This document shows positions 51,952 through 61,043 of a stretch of 64,000 nucleotides of DNA, piece after piece. Position numbers and translations under genes: made by a program. Source of the stretch: an uncultured Clostridia bacterium (GTDB taxonomy: Bacteria > Bacillota > Clostridia > TANB77 > CAG-508); assembly GCA_934167095.1 (NCBI GenBank), contig CAKPKE010000004.1, forward strand, positions 23,855 through 87,854, given 5' to 3'. The number at the start of each line of letters is the position of its first letter. Position 1 is the stretch's first letter. The notes below the pieces were generated by a model, which saw nothing but the letters and a program-made list of their open reading frames with translations, made no database searches and was not told where the DNA came from.

Positions 51952-53730
51952 TTAGACGATTTGTGCCAAAGCTTTCAGGTTGCTGAGCTTCAGGCGTTTG
52001 TTGCCTTTAATCACACGAGACTTTTTGCCACACTTCACCTGATTGTCAATCAGGTAGCAGTACAGTTTGACGGTAAGAGCGTGCTTAGTAAGGTCGCCAG
52101 AACGGCTAGACTTTACATCAAGCAAAGTGTTCTCAAGGATCAAACTGTCTACTGCAGGTAAGGAGAAATACATGCTTTCAAGCCTGGATTCAATCTTGAG
52201 CTTGTTTGCAAGCTTTTCTGCTGTAATGTGACCACGAGCAAAGTTAGTAATGAGCTCTTCATTGCCATCAATGATGATGGCAGAAACGAGCGCATCAGAG
52301 ATGCATTCTTCGCTTTCAACATAGCCCTGCTCCAAGGCGAAGTTTTTGATGACCTCAAGAGGATCAACTTTGCATTTGAGGCCAAATTCTTCTTCCTCAA
52401 ACTTAGCGGTGATGCCAGCTTGTTTGCAAAGCTCTTTGGCAGTGATTTCTTCTGCAATATACTTTTTCAGAAGAGGCACCGCCGAATCGAGGCCAAGATA
52501 GACAAAGTATCTCATGTAGTCAGTACTGACATCAGTGCTTTCATCAACATAGCCCATTTCTTGAGCAAATTTGAGGAAGGCGAAAAACTCACTTACATTT
52601 ACAGTAGTAAGCTCCCTTTCTGCTTTTTCGATAATATCAGCAGTGATTTCGACATTGCTGTCAACAAATGCGATTTCAACAGGCATTTCAACATTGTTAC
52701 GAGCGCAATACTCAACAAAACGAATAACTCGATTTGCTTCATTTTCGCCAGAAACCATCAGAACATCACCACATTTATAGGCGATAAATTCCTTCTGTCG
52801 GATATTGGAACCAGAAACAATCCACTGAGGGATGATTGTGGTTTCAAAATCCTCAAGAGATCGAGTTTTGATAGACTTGTAAATCTTATAGATTTCAGAA
52901 AAGTCAGATTTTTTTTGCCAATCTTTGACAAAATAGAGGTCCATCAAAATCATCTCCGGCTCAGGGAAAAGACGATACTTAAGCACGCGAAGTTCGCTGA
53001 AAGAGTAAGCTTTTGCAATGTTGGCTGAAGTAAGCAGGTCGTTTTCAATGTGAAGCTCACAAAAGCTGAGTACATCTTTTCTGTCACGAGTAGAGAACAC
53101 CATAAGTTCTTCTAAGAGTCTGTCGTACAAAATGCTCTCATCAGAGAGTTCATCGAGAACGAAATCGTTCATATAGAACATTTCTTCAGGCAGTACCAGC
53201 CGATTATTGGTCTTGGCCATGAGCGCTGGAGAAATGGACTTAGTCTGATTGATTTCGTTTTCGTCTTCAGAAAAGTAAAAACTACTTCTGAAAATGAGGG
53301 CGTACATGCGAAGAACCTTGCACTTGGTGACAACATCCATACCATCAGGGTAATTGGTAAGCTTTTTAGAAATTTTTTCCAGAAGCTCACGATAACCATG
53401 CAGGTAGAATTGGGCATTTTCAATTGTGCGTAGCTCAGAAAGTAGACTGTTCAAGTCATGAGTTTTCAGCACAACTGCTCGCTTGAAACCAATGCAGTAA
53501 TGCTTTTTGAGCTTGGCCCATTTGTTAGGACCAAGAACTTTTTCAAAAACAGGAAAACCTTGATCAACGATAAGCGGCAAATCAATTGCCGAAGGATTTT
53601 CGGGTGCCAAGGCATTGAAAAACCTAATGACATTTTCCTCTTCGCTTTTGCTCATGCCAGGATAATGAACGATTGGCTTTGAAGGCTCAATCTTATTCTG
53701 GGGAACAAATAACTTGCTTGCTAAATTCAT
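51952..53730 (-). CDS. Large orphan protein with internal helical repeats, foreign composition, 592 aa
   Basis: I do not recognise any known domain. It is soluble, with no signal peptide or membrane helix, and appears mostly helical. Residues 381-444 and 457-517 are a tandem repeat with the pattern FAxExGYV...ITAExL (FAQEMGYVDES and FALEQGYVESE; EEITAKELCKQAGI and GHITAEKLANKLKI). A weaker copy may lie at 334-378. GC content and codon use are far above all neighbours, so it is almost certainly acquired. It has its own promoter, an AAGGAG site and a strong terminator. Function unknown; its placement beside a toxin-antitoxin pair hints at a defence or selfish role. Confidence 0.85.
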   Translation of the reverse strand: MNLASKLFVPQNKIEPSKPIVHYPGMSKSEEENVIRFFNALAPENPSAIDLPLIVDQGFPVFEKVLGPNKWAKLKKHYCIGFKRAVVLKTHDLNSLLSELRTIENAQFYLHGYRELLEKISKKLTNYPDGMDVVTKCKVLRMYALIFRSSFYFSEDENEINQTKSISPALMAKTNNRLVLPEEMFYMNDFVLDELSDESILYDRLLEELMVFSTRDRKDVLSFCELHIENDLLTSANIAKAYSFSELRVLKYRLFPEPEMILMDLYFVKDWQKKSDFSEIYKIYKSIKTRSLEDFETTIIPQWIVSGSNIRQKEFIAYKCGDVLMVSGENEANRVIRFVEYCARNNVEMPVEIAFVDSNVEITADIIEKAERELTTVNVSEFFAFLKFAQEMGYVDESTDVSTDYMRYFVYLGLDSAVPLLKKYIAEEITAKELCKQAGITAKFEEEEFGLKCKVDPLEVIKNFALEQGYVESEECISDALVSAIIIDGNEELITNFARGHITAEKLANKLKIESRLESMYFSLPAVDSLILENTLLDVKSSRSGDLTKHALTVKLYCYLIDNQVKCGKKSRVIKGNKRLKLSNLKALAQIV

Positions 53731-54073
53731 GCTTTTTTAACTCCTTTTTTGTTTAAATTGTCAATGTGCGGACAAATATGACTTCTACAGCGATTGCAAA
53801 AAAGTCATACATAAAATAATTATACCACATTATGTAAATAAATACAAGGAAGAATTAATGTTTTACATTGTAGTTTAATATATAAAATTCATTAATGATT
53901 ATCAGAAAATTAAGAAACTATTGGAAATGGCTAAAAAATAAGCTAATTGAAGAAAAAAGTGAACAGGTTAATATTACTAACCAGTTGAAAATAGATGTAT
54001 TTTATTAATTTAACATTTTTCGACCAAATCTCATATTATATAACATAATAAGTAAAAGAAAGGACTATGAAAA
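53731..54073. other. Divergent region between the orphan gene and murA
   Basis: Contains the leader and promoter of the minus-strand orphan (53777-53847), a possible 37-codon frame at 53895-54008 that lacks a good ribosome binding site, and a hairpin GGTTA/TAACC near 53965-53981. A clear murA promoter was not identified. Confidence 0.5.
53777..53847 (-). promoter_or_regulatory. Promoter and leader hairpin of the orphan gene
   Basis: On the minus strand TTGTAT (53842-53847), a 17-bp spacer and TATAAT (53819-53824). The leader then holds a perfect 8-bp inverted repeat, TATGACTT (53777-53784) with AAGTCATA (53802-53809), just before the AAAGGAG site. This could be an operator or a translational control hairpin. 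Confidence 0.75.
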
Positions 54074-55351
54074 ATGAGTTGTTATATAATAAATGGAGGA
54101 AAAAAACTAAATGGAGAAGTTGAAATTTCGGGGTCAAAAAATGCATCACTTCCAATAATTGCAGCAACAATACTGAATCTTAATAAAACAAAATTATATA
54201 ATGTGCCAAATATCCACGATACACAAATAACTCAAAAAATATTAAAATATCTAGGATGCTCTGTAAAGAAAAATAATGACAAAATAGAAATTAGTACAAA
54301 ATACATAAATAGAACTGATATTCCTGAACATTTAATGAGAGAAATGAGGTCAACTGTAATATTAGCAGGAGCAATTTTAGGAAGATTTAAAGAAGTAACA
54401 TTTTCGTATCCGGGTGGATGTGATATTGGAGCAAGACCAATCGACTTGCATTTAAAAGCTTTTAAAAAATTAGGCATAAATATTGAGGAAGAATATGGAC
54501 TTATTAGATGTAGTTGTGATAAAATACTAGGGAATAATATTGACTTAGACTTTCCGAGTGTAGGTGCAACAGAAAATATAATTTTAGCAACAGTTCTCTC
54601 AGAAGGAATAACAACAATAACAAATGCTGCAAAAGAGCCTGAAATAGTGGATTTAGTTAATGTCTTAAGAAAAATGGGAGCTAATATTTCTGGTGAAGGA
54701 ACAGAAAAAATAACTATTGAAGGTGTGACAAAGCTAAATAAAGAAGTAAGTTATCGAATAATGCCAGACAGAATAGAAGCGGGAACTTTTTTATGTGGTG
54801 CGGCAGCAACAGGTGGCAAAATAACATTATTAAAAGCAAAGCCTGAGCACTTAACACCAATCTTGTCAAAATTACAAGAAGCTGGGTGTAACATAAACAT
54901 AGAAAAAAGTAATATATGTATCGAAGCACCTAAAAGGCTAGAGGCAGTGGAAATAAAGACAATGCCATATCCAGGTTTTCCAACAGATATGCAATCAATT
55001 TTTGGAGCAACATTTTGCACAGCTAAGGGAACTACCATTATTTCTGAAAATATATTTGAAAACAGATATAAATATCTAGCAGAGCTTAAACGAATGGGAG
55101 CCAAAATAAAGCAAGAAGGAAATGTGGCAATAATTACAGGTACAAAGAAAATTTTTGGAACAAATGTAAAAAGCACAGACTTAAGAGGTGGAGCTGCAAT
55201 GGTAATTGCTGGGCTTATGGCAAAAGGAACAACGAGAGTAGAAAATATAGAATATATCTTAAGGGGATATGAAAATCTAGATAAAAAGTTATTAAAACTA
55301 GGTGCTAATATACAAATTGAAGAGGGTGAGTTTAACTATGCCAAAAAATAA
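54074..55351 (+). CDS. murA: UDP-N-acetylglucosamine 1-carboxyvinyltransferase, 425 aa
   Basis: First committed step of peptidoglycan synthesis: transfers enolpyruvate from PEP to UDP-GlcNAc. Landmarks: GGKKLNGEVEISGSKNASLP, the active-site Cys in YPGGCDIGARPIDLH, VGATENIILA, MPDRIEAGTFLCGAA and PYPGFPTDMQSIFGA. The active-site Cys means it should be sensitive to fosfomycin. It heads the division cluster, and its 3' end overlaps divIB by 14 bp. Confidence 0.95.
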   Translation: MSCYIINGGKKLNGEVEISGSKNASLPIIAATILNLNKTKLYNVPNIHDTQITQKILKYLGCSVKKNNDKIEISTKYINRTDIPEHLMREMRSTVILAGAILGRFKEVTFSYPGGCDIGARPIDLHLKAFKKLGINIEEEYGLIRCSCDKILGNNIDLDFPSVGATENIILATVLSEGITTITNAAKEPEIVDLVNVLRKMGANISGEGTEKITIEGVTKLNKEVSYRIMPDRIEAGTFLCGAAATGGKITLLKAKPEHLTPILSKLQEAGCNINIEKSNICIEAPKRLEAVEIKTMPYPGFPTDMQSIFGATFCTAKGTTIISENIFENRYKYLAELKRMGAKIKQEGNVAIITGTKKIFGTNVKSTDLRGGAAMVIAGLMAKGTTRVENIEYILRGYENLDKKLLKLGANIQIEEGEFNYAKK

Positions 55352-56417
55352 TAAAAAAGATAAAGTTTTATATGATTTTGATTATGCTGAAGAAGAAGAA
55401 AAAAAGAAAAAAAAGGCAGAAAAGAAAAAGTCTGCCTCTAAAAAACATGTAAAAAAAGGACAAGCAGAAAATCAAAAAAAATATGATGACGAAATAATAA
55501 TTGGTGTAACTAAAATCCCAGATAAAGAAAAGCCTAAAAAAGATGTTAAGAAGAATAGGAAAAAAACAAAAGCAAAAAAGAAAAATAAAAAAGATGTTGA
55601 ACAAGAACCACTTAGGAATCCGATATATAATTATGATGTTGATTATATAGAAGAATTTGCAAAAGAAGAAAAAAGAAAAGAAAGAAATAAAAAAATTGCA
55701 AAAGTTTTTAAAGTTTTTGCGGGTGTAGCAATACTTGCCGGAATTGGAGCTTTTGCAATGCTGTCACCAATATTTAATGTACAAACAGTACAAGTTGCAG
55801 GAAATTCAAAACTTTCAAAAGATGAAATTATAAGTGTTTCTGGAGTAAATACAAACGAAAATATATTTAGAGTATTTACTACAATAATTGAAAAAAATGT
55901 AAAACAAAATCCTTATGTAAATACTGTAACAGTGCATAAAAAGTTACCTTCTACAATTGAAATCACAGTAGAAGAAAGAACACCAAGTTTTCTAATTGAA
56001 TTTGGAAATGGATATGTATATGTAAATAATCAAGGATATATGTTAGAAATATCTAGTCAAAAACTAGAACTTCCAATAATAACTGGACTTGAAACAAAAG
56101 AAGAAGAGTATCAAAGTGGAGCAAGACTTGTCAGTGCTGACTTAGAAAAGTTAGGAACAGCAATAAGAATAATGGATGTAGCAAATAATAATGGAATAGC
56201 AAGTTTGATAACAAGCATAGATATATCAAACGAAAACAATTATAAGCTATATCTCGAAACTGAAAAGAAAACAGCATATTTAGGAGATTGTACAAATCTA
56301 GAAACTAGAATGTTATATTTAGTAGCAATTATAAATAATGAAAAAAATGTGGCAGGCGAAGCTTTTATAGATATGAACCTAAATTCAGAAAATGCTTTCT
56401 TTAGAGAATCAGTTTAA
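55338..56417 (+). CDS. divIB: Cell division protein FtsQ/DivIB, 359 aa
   Basis: Bitopic divisome protein. A long Lys/Glu-rich cytoplasmic region (residues 1-115) precedes one membrane helix (VFAGVAILAGIGAFAML) and the POTRA domain FNVQTVQVAGNSKLSKDEIISVSG, quoted as VQVAGNSKLSKDEII. The beta domain follows with VHKKLPSTIEITVEERTPSFLI (LPSTIEITVEERTP) and YVNNQGYML. Start at ATG 55338 with GAGGGTGAG upstream; it overlaps murA, so translation is coupled. The unusually charged N-terminus is common in Clostridia. Confidence 0.92.
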   Translation: MPKNNKKDKVLYDFDYAEEEEKKKKKAEKKKSASKKHVKKGQAENQKKYDDEIIIGVTKIPDKEKPKKDVKKNRKKTKAKKKNKKDVEQEPLRNPIYNYDVDYIEEFAKEEKRKERNKKIAKVFKVFAGVAILAGIGAFAMLSPIFNVQTVQVAGNSKLSKDEIISVSGVNTNENIFRVFTTIIEKNVKQNPYVNTVTVHKKLPSTIEITVEERTPSFLIEFGNGYVYVNNQGYMLEISSQKLELPIITGLETKEEEYQSGARLVSADLEKLGTAIRIMDVANNNGIASLITSIDISNENNYKLYLETEKKTAYLGDCTNLETRMLYLVAIINNEKNVAGEAFIDMNLNSENAFFRESV

Positions 56418-56444
56418 AATTTATAAATGTGAGGTTGATGAATT

Positions 56445-57170
56445 TTGAATAAAAAACAAATAGCAATTACATTAGGAATAATGTGCTTTATTCTTACAAT
56501 GGCAATTGTAATACAAATAAGAACAATAAATAATACAAATAAAGTTGCATCTCAAAGCTTAACAGATAATGATTTAAGAGATCAAGTTTTAAGATGGAAG
56601 GAAAAATATGATCAAGAATATAATGATTTACAAAACGCAACAAAAAGACTTGAAAAAATAAGAACTCTTGCTAGCAAAAATACAGAAGGTTCTGATGAAA
56701 AAGAAGCAGAACTTCTAAAAAACAACATGATGATTGGTCTTACAGATGTAGAAGGTGAAGGAATTACTGTAACATTAAGAGATGACCAAAGCGTAACATC
56801 TGATAGTTTAACTATAACAGATAGTATGAGCAATCACTTAGTACATGATTCTGACTTAATAAGTGTTGTAAACGAATTAAAAAATGCAGGAGCAGAAGCT
56901 ATTTCTATAAATGATCAAAGAGTAGTAATAAGCACATCTATTACCTGTGCAGGAAATGTAATAAGCGTAAATGGAGAAAAAGTAAGTTCACCATTTGTAA
57001 TTAAAGCAATAGGAAACGCATCATATATGGAAAGTGCATTAACAAGACCTGGAGGAATTATAAAAAGCTTTACAGGATATATAGGAGCTAGTGTAAAAAC
57101 TAGTGATAATATACAAATACACAAATATACAGGAGTAATAAGCACAAAATTTATGAAAAGTGCAAACTAA
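56445..57170 (+). CDS. DUF881 protein (YlxW/YlxX-like), 241 aa
   Basis: One N-terminal membrane helix (ITLGIMCFILTMAIVIQI), a coiled-coil (about 40-95), then the DUF881 domain: TDVEGEGITVTLRD, VVNELKNAGAEAISINDQRVV (ELKNAGAEAISIN) and TRPGGIIK. In Bacillus the homologous genes sit between divIB and sbp, as here; their role in division is not proven. TTG start at 56445; the nearby ATG at 56438 is followed by a stop after four codons. Confidence 0.9.
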   Translation: MNKKQIAITLGIMCFILTMAIVIQIRTINNTNKVASQSLTDNDLRDQVLRWKEKYDQEYNDLQNATKRLEKIRTLASKNTEGSDEKEAELLKNNMMIGLTDVEGEGITVTLRDDQSVTSDSLTITDSMSNHLVHDSDLISVVNELKNAGAEAISINDQRVVISTSITCAGNVISVNGEKVSSPFVIKAIGNASYMESALTRPGGIIKSFTGYIGASVKTSDNIQIHKYTGVISTKFMKSAN

Positions 57171-57185
57171 AAGAGGTGAAGTAAT

Positions 57186-57899
57186 TTGAAAATAAATTTT
57201 AGCAAAGAAAATATAACAATGGCAATTAGCATATTTCTTGTTTGTATAATTTTCGTGTCAGTTTTGCTAATTCAAGTAAAAACTGTAAGCCAAGTTAATG
57301 AAACAGACATAGAAAATCTAAGAACTAGCGAACTTTCAGAGCAATTATCTACTTGGAAAAGTAAATATGAGGAAGTAAGCGAAGAACTAAAAGACACAAA
57401 TTCTAAAATTTTAGATTATACAACAAAAATAGAAGATAATGAAGAAGCTTCTGAGCTTCTAGAAGCGGAACTTGAAAAATCAAGATTAATTTTAGGTAAA
57501 ACTGATGTAGTTGGAGATGGAGTAGTTATAACTCTATCAGATGGCGAAAATAAAATTGAAGCAAGTGATTTAATAGAACTTGTAAATGACCTTTGGTTTG
57601 CAGGAGCAGAAGCAATTTCAATAAATGGTGTAAGAATTGTAAACATGACAGAATTTGTTGATGTTGCAGGATATATTATAGTAAAACCAAGACAAAGAAT
57701 TGTATCGCCTTATGTTGTAAAAGTTATAGGCGACCAAACATATTTAACAAGTACATTAAGTTTAAAAAATAGTGGTTTTATAGATATTCAAAATAGTAAT
57801 GGAAAAAAAGTAACAATGGAGCAACAAAGAAATATAAAAATTTCGGCGTATTCAGATACTTTAGAACCTAAATATATAAAGGAGGTAACTGAAGAATGA
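57186..57899 (+). CDS. DUF881 protein, second copy, 237 aa
   Basis: Paralogue of the preceding gene with the same plan: membrane helix (ITMAISIFLVCIIFVSVLLI), coiled-coil (LSEQLSTWKSKYEEVSEEL), then DUF881 (TDVVGDGVVITLSDG, LWFAGAEAISINGVRIV, IVSPYVVKVIGDQ). TTG start at 57186 after AGAGGTGAAG. It overlaps the next gene by 4 bp (ATGA), which indicates coupled translation. Confidence 0.9.
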   Translation: MKINFSKENITMAISIFLVCIIFVSVLLIQVKTVSQVNETDIENLRTSELSEQLSTWKSKYEEVSEELKDTNSKILDYTTKIEDNEEASELLEAELEKSRLILGKTDVVGDGVVITLSDGENKIEASDLIELVNDLWFAGAEAISINGVRIVNMTEFVDVAGYIIVKPRQRIVSPYVVKVIGDQTYLTSTLSLKNSGFIDIQNSNGKKVTMEQQRNIKISAYSDTLEPKYIKEVTEE

Positions 57900-58279
57900 T
57901 AGCAATAGCAATTGTATTAGGTTGTGTAATAGGAGCAATATTGGGTTTTGTAATGCCAATGGTTTCTTATACATACTCAGGATATTTAGCAATAGCTATA
58001 GTTGCAGCACTAGATTCCGTTTTTGGAGGAGTTTTAGCAACAATAAAAAAGAATTTTAATTTAACAATATTTATAACAGGATTTTTTGGAAATGCAATTT
58101 TAGCTATGCTTTTAACATTGCTTGGACAAAAATTAAATATAGATATTTATCTTGCTGCAATAGTTGTTTTTGTAGGAAGGATATTTACAAATTTAGCAAT
58201 AATAAGAAGATATTATGTGGATAAAATTATGAAAAAAATCGAAGACAAAAAGGACAAAAAAGAGGATATAAAAGAGTAG
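57896..58279 (+). CDS. sbp: Small basic protein Sbp (DUF1290), 127 aa
   Basis: Membrane protein of the DUF1290 family found between the DUF881 genes and ftsA in Firmicutes. Characteristic segments: LGCVIGAILGFVMPM, YLAIAIVAALDSVFGGVLA, FGNAILAMLLTLLGQKL and RIFTNLAIIRRYYV. Three or four membrane helices and a basic tail. AAAGGAGGTAAC precedes the ATG. Function is unknown. Confidence 0.93.
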   Translation: MIAIAIVLGCVIGAILGFVMPMVSYTYSGYLAIAIVAALDSVFGGVLATIKKNFNLTIFITGFFGNAILAMLLTLLGQKLNIDIYLAAIVVFVGRIFTNLAIIRRYYVDKIMKKIEDKKDKKEDIKE

Positions 58280-58321
58280 TAAAAACTGTTACAAAAATAT
58301 TACAAAAATGTGACAAAACTA

Positions 58322-58350
58322 TTGACTTTTTTCCTAAAATATAATATTCT
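58322..58350 (+). promoter_or_regulatory. Promoter upstream of ftsA
   Basis: TTGACT (58322-58327), 17-bp spacer, TATTCT (58345-58350). Just upstream, around 58300-58313, is TTACAAAAATGTGA, which matches the repeated motif downstream of dacF. Confidence 0.55.
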
Positions 58351-58388
58351 TAGTCTGAAATTTGACAGTACGAATTGGAGGAGTTATT

Positions 58389-59615
58389 TTGGCAATCGGA
58401 GATATAATTGTAGGAATAGACATTGGATCCTCAAAAGTAAGCTTAGTTGTAGGAGAAGTAAACAACTTCAACCAAATAGAAGTAGTATTTACAACACAGC
58501 AAAAATGCAGAGGGATTAAAAAAAGTAAAATAATAGATGAAGATGAAATAGCAAATGCCATTTCAAAAGCAGTTGAAAGTGCAGAAAGAGAAGCAGAAAT
58601 AAAAATAAATTCAGCATACATCACAATTGCTGGAAAATATGTTACAATAGTGCAAAACAGCGTAACAAAAACAATAAAAGATAAGTTTGCCGGAATATCT
58701 AGTAAAGATGTAGCGACTGCTCTAATGCAAGTAAAAGATATAGACATTCCTGAAGGAATGAGCATAATTGATATAGTTACAGGAAAATTTATACTAGAAG
58801 ATGGCCGAATGGTAGACGACCCAGTTGGAAACCTTGTAGGTTCTTTTACTGTAAGTGGACAAGTTATATTAGGAGATAGAGAATACATAAGACAGCTATC
58901 AAACATAAGCAGAAAAGCTGGAATTGATATAGATGGAATTATACCAATTACACTTGCTGAAAGAAATTTAGTATTAGATGTAAATGAACTTTCAGACAAT
59001 GTTATGATAATTGATATAGGAGCTGGAAATACTGAAATAGGTGTATTTGAAGGAAATAGTTTCATTTATACAAATACAATACCATTAGGGGGAGATAATA
59101 TCACAAAAGATATTCAAATGGTATTAAATATTCAAGAAGAAGAAGCTGAAAAATTAAAAAGACAATACGGATTGGCAATGAGATCTTATATAGACAATGA
59201 CAACGAAATTCTTTTAAATACAGCAGAAGATCCTAATAATAAAATTATTAAAAGTTCTGAACTAATCGAAATTATCGAAGCTAGAATTGAAGAAATTTTC
59301 TCATTAATAAATAAAGATATAGTAAGTCAAGGTGTTAAACCAAAAATAAACAATGTAATTCTAACAGGCCAAGGAATAACAAGCATAAGTAAAAGTGATG
59401 TTGCTGGTAAAGTAATATTAAATATACCTATGAAATTTGCAACGGGAAGATATATAAGTCAAGTTAGACCTGAATATAGAACAGCATATTCTTTGGTAAG
59501 GTATATTGCAGCAAGACCATTTGCAAAAAGCGTGTCTAGCAGTATAGATTCAAATTCTCATGAAAACATCTTTGAAAAAATAATCGAACGAGTAAAGGAA
59601 TTTTTCTATTCGTAA
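58389..59615 (+). CDS. ftsA: Cell division protein FtsA, 408 aa
   Basis: Actin-like ATPase that tethers FtsZ to the membrane. Phosphate-1 motif VGIDIGSSKVSLVVG, phosphate-2 MIIDIGAGNTEIGVF, adenosine region VILTGQGITSIS. The SHS2/1C domain is present (YITIAGKYVTIVQN, VTGKFILEDGRMVDDPVG in part). The C-terminus FEKIIERVKEFFYS is the amphipathic membrane-targeting helix. I start at TTG 58389, with GGAGGAG at 58377-58383; the longer frame from 58362 runs through the ribosome binding site. Confidence 0.94.
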   Translation: MAIGDIIVGIDIGSSKVSLVVGEVNNFNQIEVVFTTQQKCRGIKKSKIIDEDEIANAISKAVESAEREAEIKINSAYITIAGKYVTIVQNSVTKTIKDKFAGISSKDVATALMQVKDIDIPEGMSIIDIVTGKFILEDGRMVDDPVGNLVGSFTVSGQVILGDREYIRQLSNISRKAGIDIDGIIPITLAERNLVLDVNELSDNVMIIDIGAGNTEIGVFEGNSFIYTNTIPLGGDNITKDIQMVLNIQEEEAEKLKRQYGLAMRSYIDNDNEILLNTAEDPNNKIIKSSELIEIIEARIEEIFSLINKDIVSQGVKPKINNVILTGQGITSISKSDVAGKVILNIPMKFATGRYISQVRPEYRTAYSLVRYIAARPFAKSVSSSIDSNSHENIFEKIIERVKEFFYS

Positions 59616-59700
59616 AATTCATAGTAAAGGTAAATGAAGATAAAATAATTAGAAAACAAAAGAGAGGAATAAACAAATAAAATAGGGAGGAATAAACTTT

Positions 59701-60828
59701 ATGATGATGGATAGCGTAGACGAAAACACAATGATGGACGGCACAGCAACAATAAAAGTAATTGGTGTCGGAGGCGCTGGAACAAATGCAGTAAACAGAA
59801 TGGTTGATTCTGGAATAAGAGGAGTAGAATTCATTGCAGTAAATACAGATAGACAAGCATTATTATTGTCAAAAGCTGCATCTAAAATTCAAATAGGAGA
59901 AAAAATTACAAGAGGCTTAGGCGCTGGAGCAAACCCTGACATTGGTGCTCAAGCAGCTGAAGAAAGTAAAGCAGAAATAACAGAAGCTTTACGTGGAGCT
60001 GACATGGTATTTGTTACTGCCGGAATGGGTGGTGGAACAGGTACAGGAGCTGCACCAATAGTTGCATCTTGTGCAAAGGAAATGGGAATATTAACAATAG
60101 GTGTTGTTACAAAGCCATTTACTTTTGAAGGAAAGAAAAGATTAACTCAAGCAGACAGAGGAATTGAAAGCCTAAAAGGTAAAGTTGATACATTAGTTGT
60201 AATACCAAATGATAAACTATTACAAATAATCGATAGAAAAACATCAATAGTAGAAGCTTTCAAAATGGCTGATGATGTGTTAAGACAAGGTGTTCAAGGT
60301 ATTTCTGATTTAATTGCAATACCAGGACTTGTAAACTTAGACTTTGCAGATGTAAAGACAATAATGTTAAATACAGGTATGGCACACATGGGAATAGGAA
60401 GAGCATCTGGAGAAAACAGAGCAGAAGATGCAGCAAAACAAGCTATCCAAAGTCCATTACTAGAAACATCAATAGAAGGTGCGAGAGGAGTAATTATTAA
60501 TATTACTGGTGGAAGCAACCTAGGATTACATGAAGTAAATACAGCAGCTGAGTTAGTACAAAGAAGTGTTGACCCAGAAGCAAATATCATATTTGGTGCT
60601 GTGATAGATGAAACTCTTGACGAAGACATAGTAATAACAGTAATTGCAACAGGATTTGAAAAGTTTGACAACCCTATTTCAAACATAGGAAACATAGGAA
60701 ACTTAGGATTAGGCGATACACAAAGTAGCAAACCTTGGAGTCCAAAGCCTACATCTGTAATATCAGATTCAAATAATAGTGCAAGTGACTTAGACATACC
60801 AACATTTTTAAGAAAAAACAAGAAATAA
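59701..60828 (+). CDS. ftsZ: Cell division protein FtsZ, 375 aa
   Basis: Tubulin-like GTPase that forms the division ring. [17 protein letters not shown], the tubulin signature [12 protein letters not shown], the T7 loop NLDFADVK and [10 protein letters not shown] are all present. The C-terminal peptide [11 protein letters not shown] is the FtsA/SepF/ZipA-binding tail. A short Asn/Ser-rich linker precedes it. AGGGAGGAA precedes the ATG. It lies 85 bp after ftsA. Confidence 0.97.
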   Translation: MMMDSVDENTMMDGTATIKVIGVGGAGTNAVNRMVDSGIRGVEFIAVNTDRQALLLSKAASKIQIGEKITRGLGAGANPDIGAQAAEESKAEITEALRGADMVFVTAGMGGGTGTGAAPIVASCAKEMGILTIGVVTKPFTFEGKKRLTQADRGIESLKGKVDTLVVIPNDKLLQIIDRKTSIVEAFKMADDVLRQGVQGISDLIAIPGLVNLDFADVKTIMLNTGMAHMGIGRASGENRAEDAAKQAIQSPLLETSIEGARGVIINITGGSNLGLHEVNTAAELVQRSVDPEANIIFGAVIDETLDEDIVITVIATGFEKFDNPISNIGNIGNLGLGDTQSSKPWSPKPTSVISDSNNSASDLDIPTFLRKNKK

Positions 60829-60849
60829 AAAAATACATACATATATATG

Positions 60850-60887
60850 AAAGAAATAATCTAAATTTGTAGATTATTTCTTTTTTT
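60850..60887 (+). terminator. Rho-independent terminator of ftsAZ
   Basis: A perfect 14-bp stem (60850-60863 with 60870-60883) and 6-base loop run into a T stretch. Confidence 0.95.
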
Positions 60888-61043
60888 CGTGCCCACAAAG
60901 CGACAGCTTTTTAAAAAATTATATTGTATAATAGAAAAAAACAAAAAGGTTTTTCTATTATATAAAATTTTCAAACGTGAATAAATTTTCTTCAAATGTT
61001 ATAGAAAAGCATAAATAAAAAAGACTAAAAAGAGGAATCAAAG

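Noticed and set aside
52228..53028. 266-codon plus-strand frame opposite the orphan gene
   Set aside because: It is antisense to the 592-codon gene, has no ribosome site or promoter, and exists because the GC-richer gene leaves few stops on the other strand.
53895..54008. 37-codon frame upstream of murA as a gene
   Set aside because: Lys-rich, short, without a ribosome binding site or recognisable relative; not convincing.
60294..60842. 182-codon minus-strand frame over ftsZ
   Set aside because: A shadow of a highly conserved gene, with no start signals.
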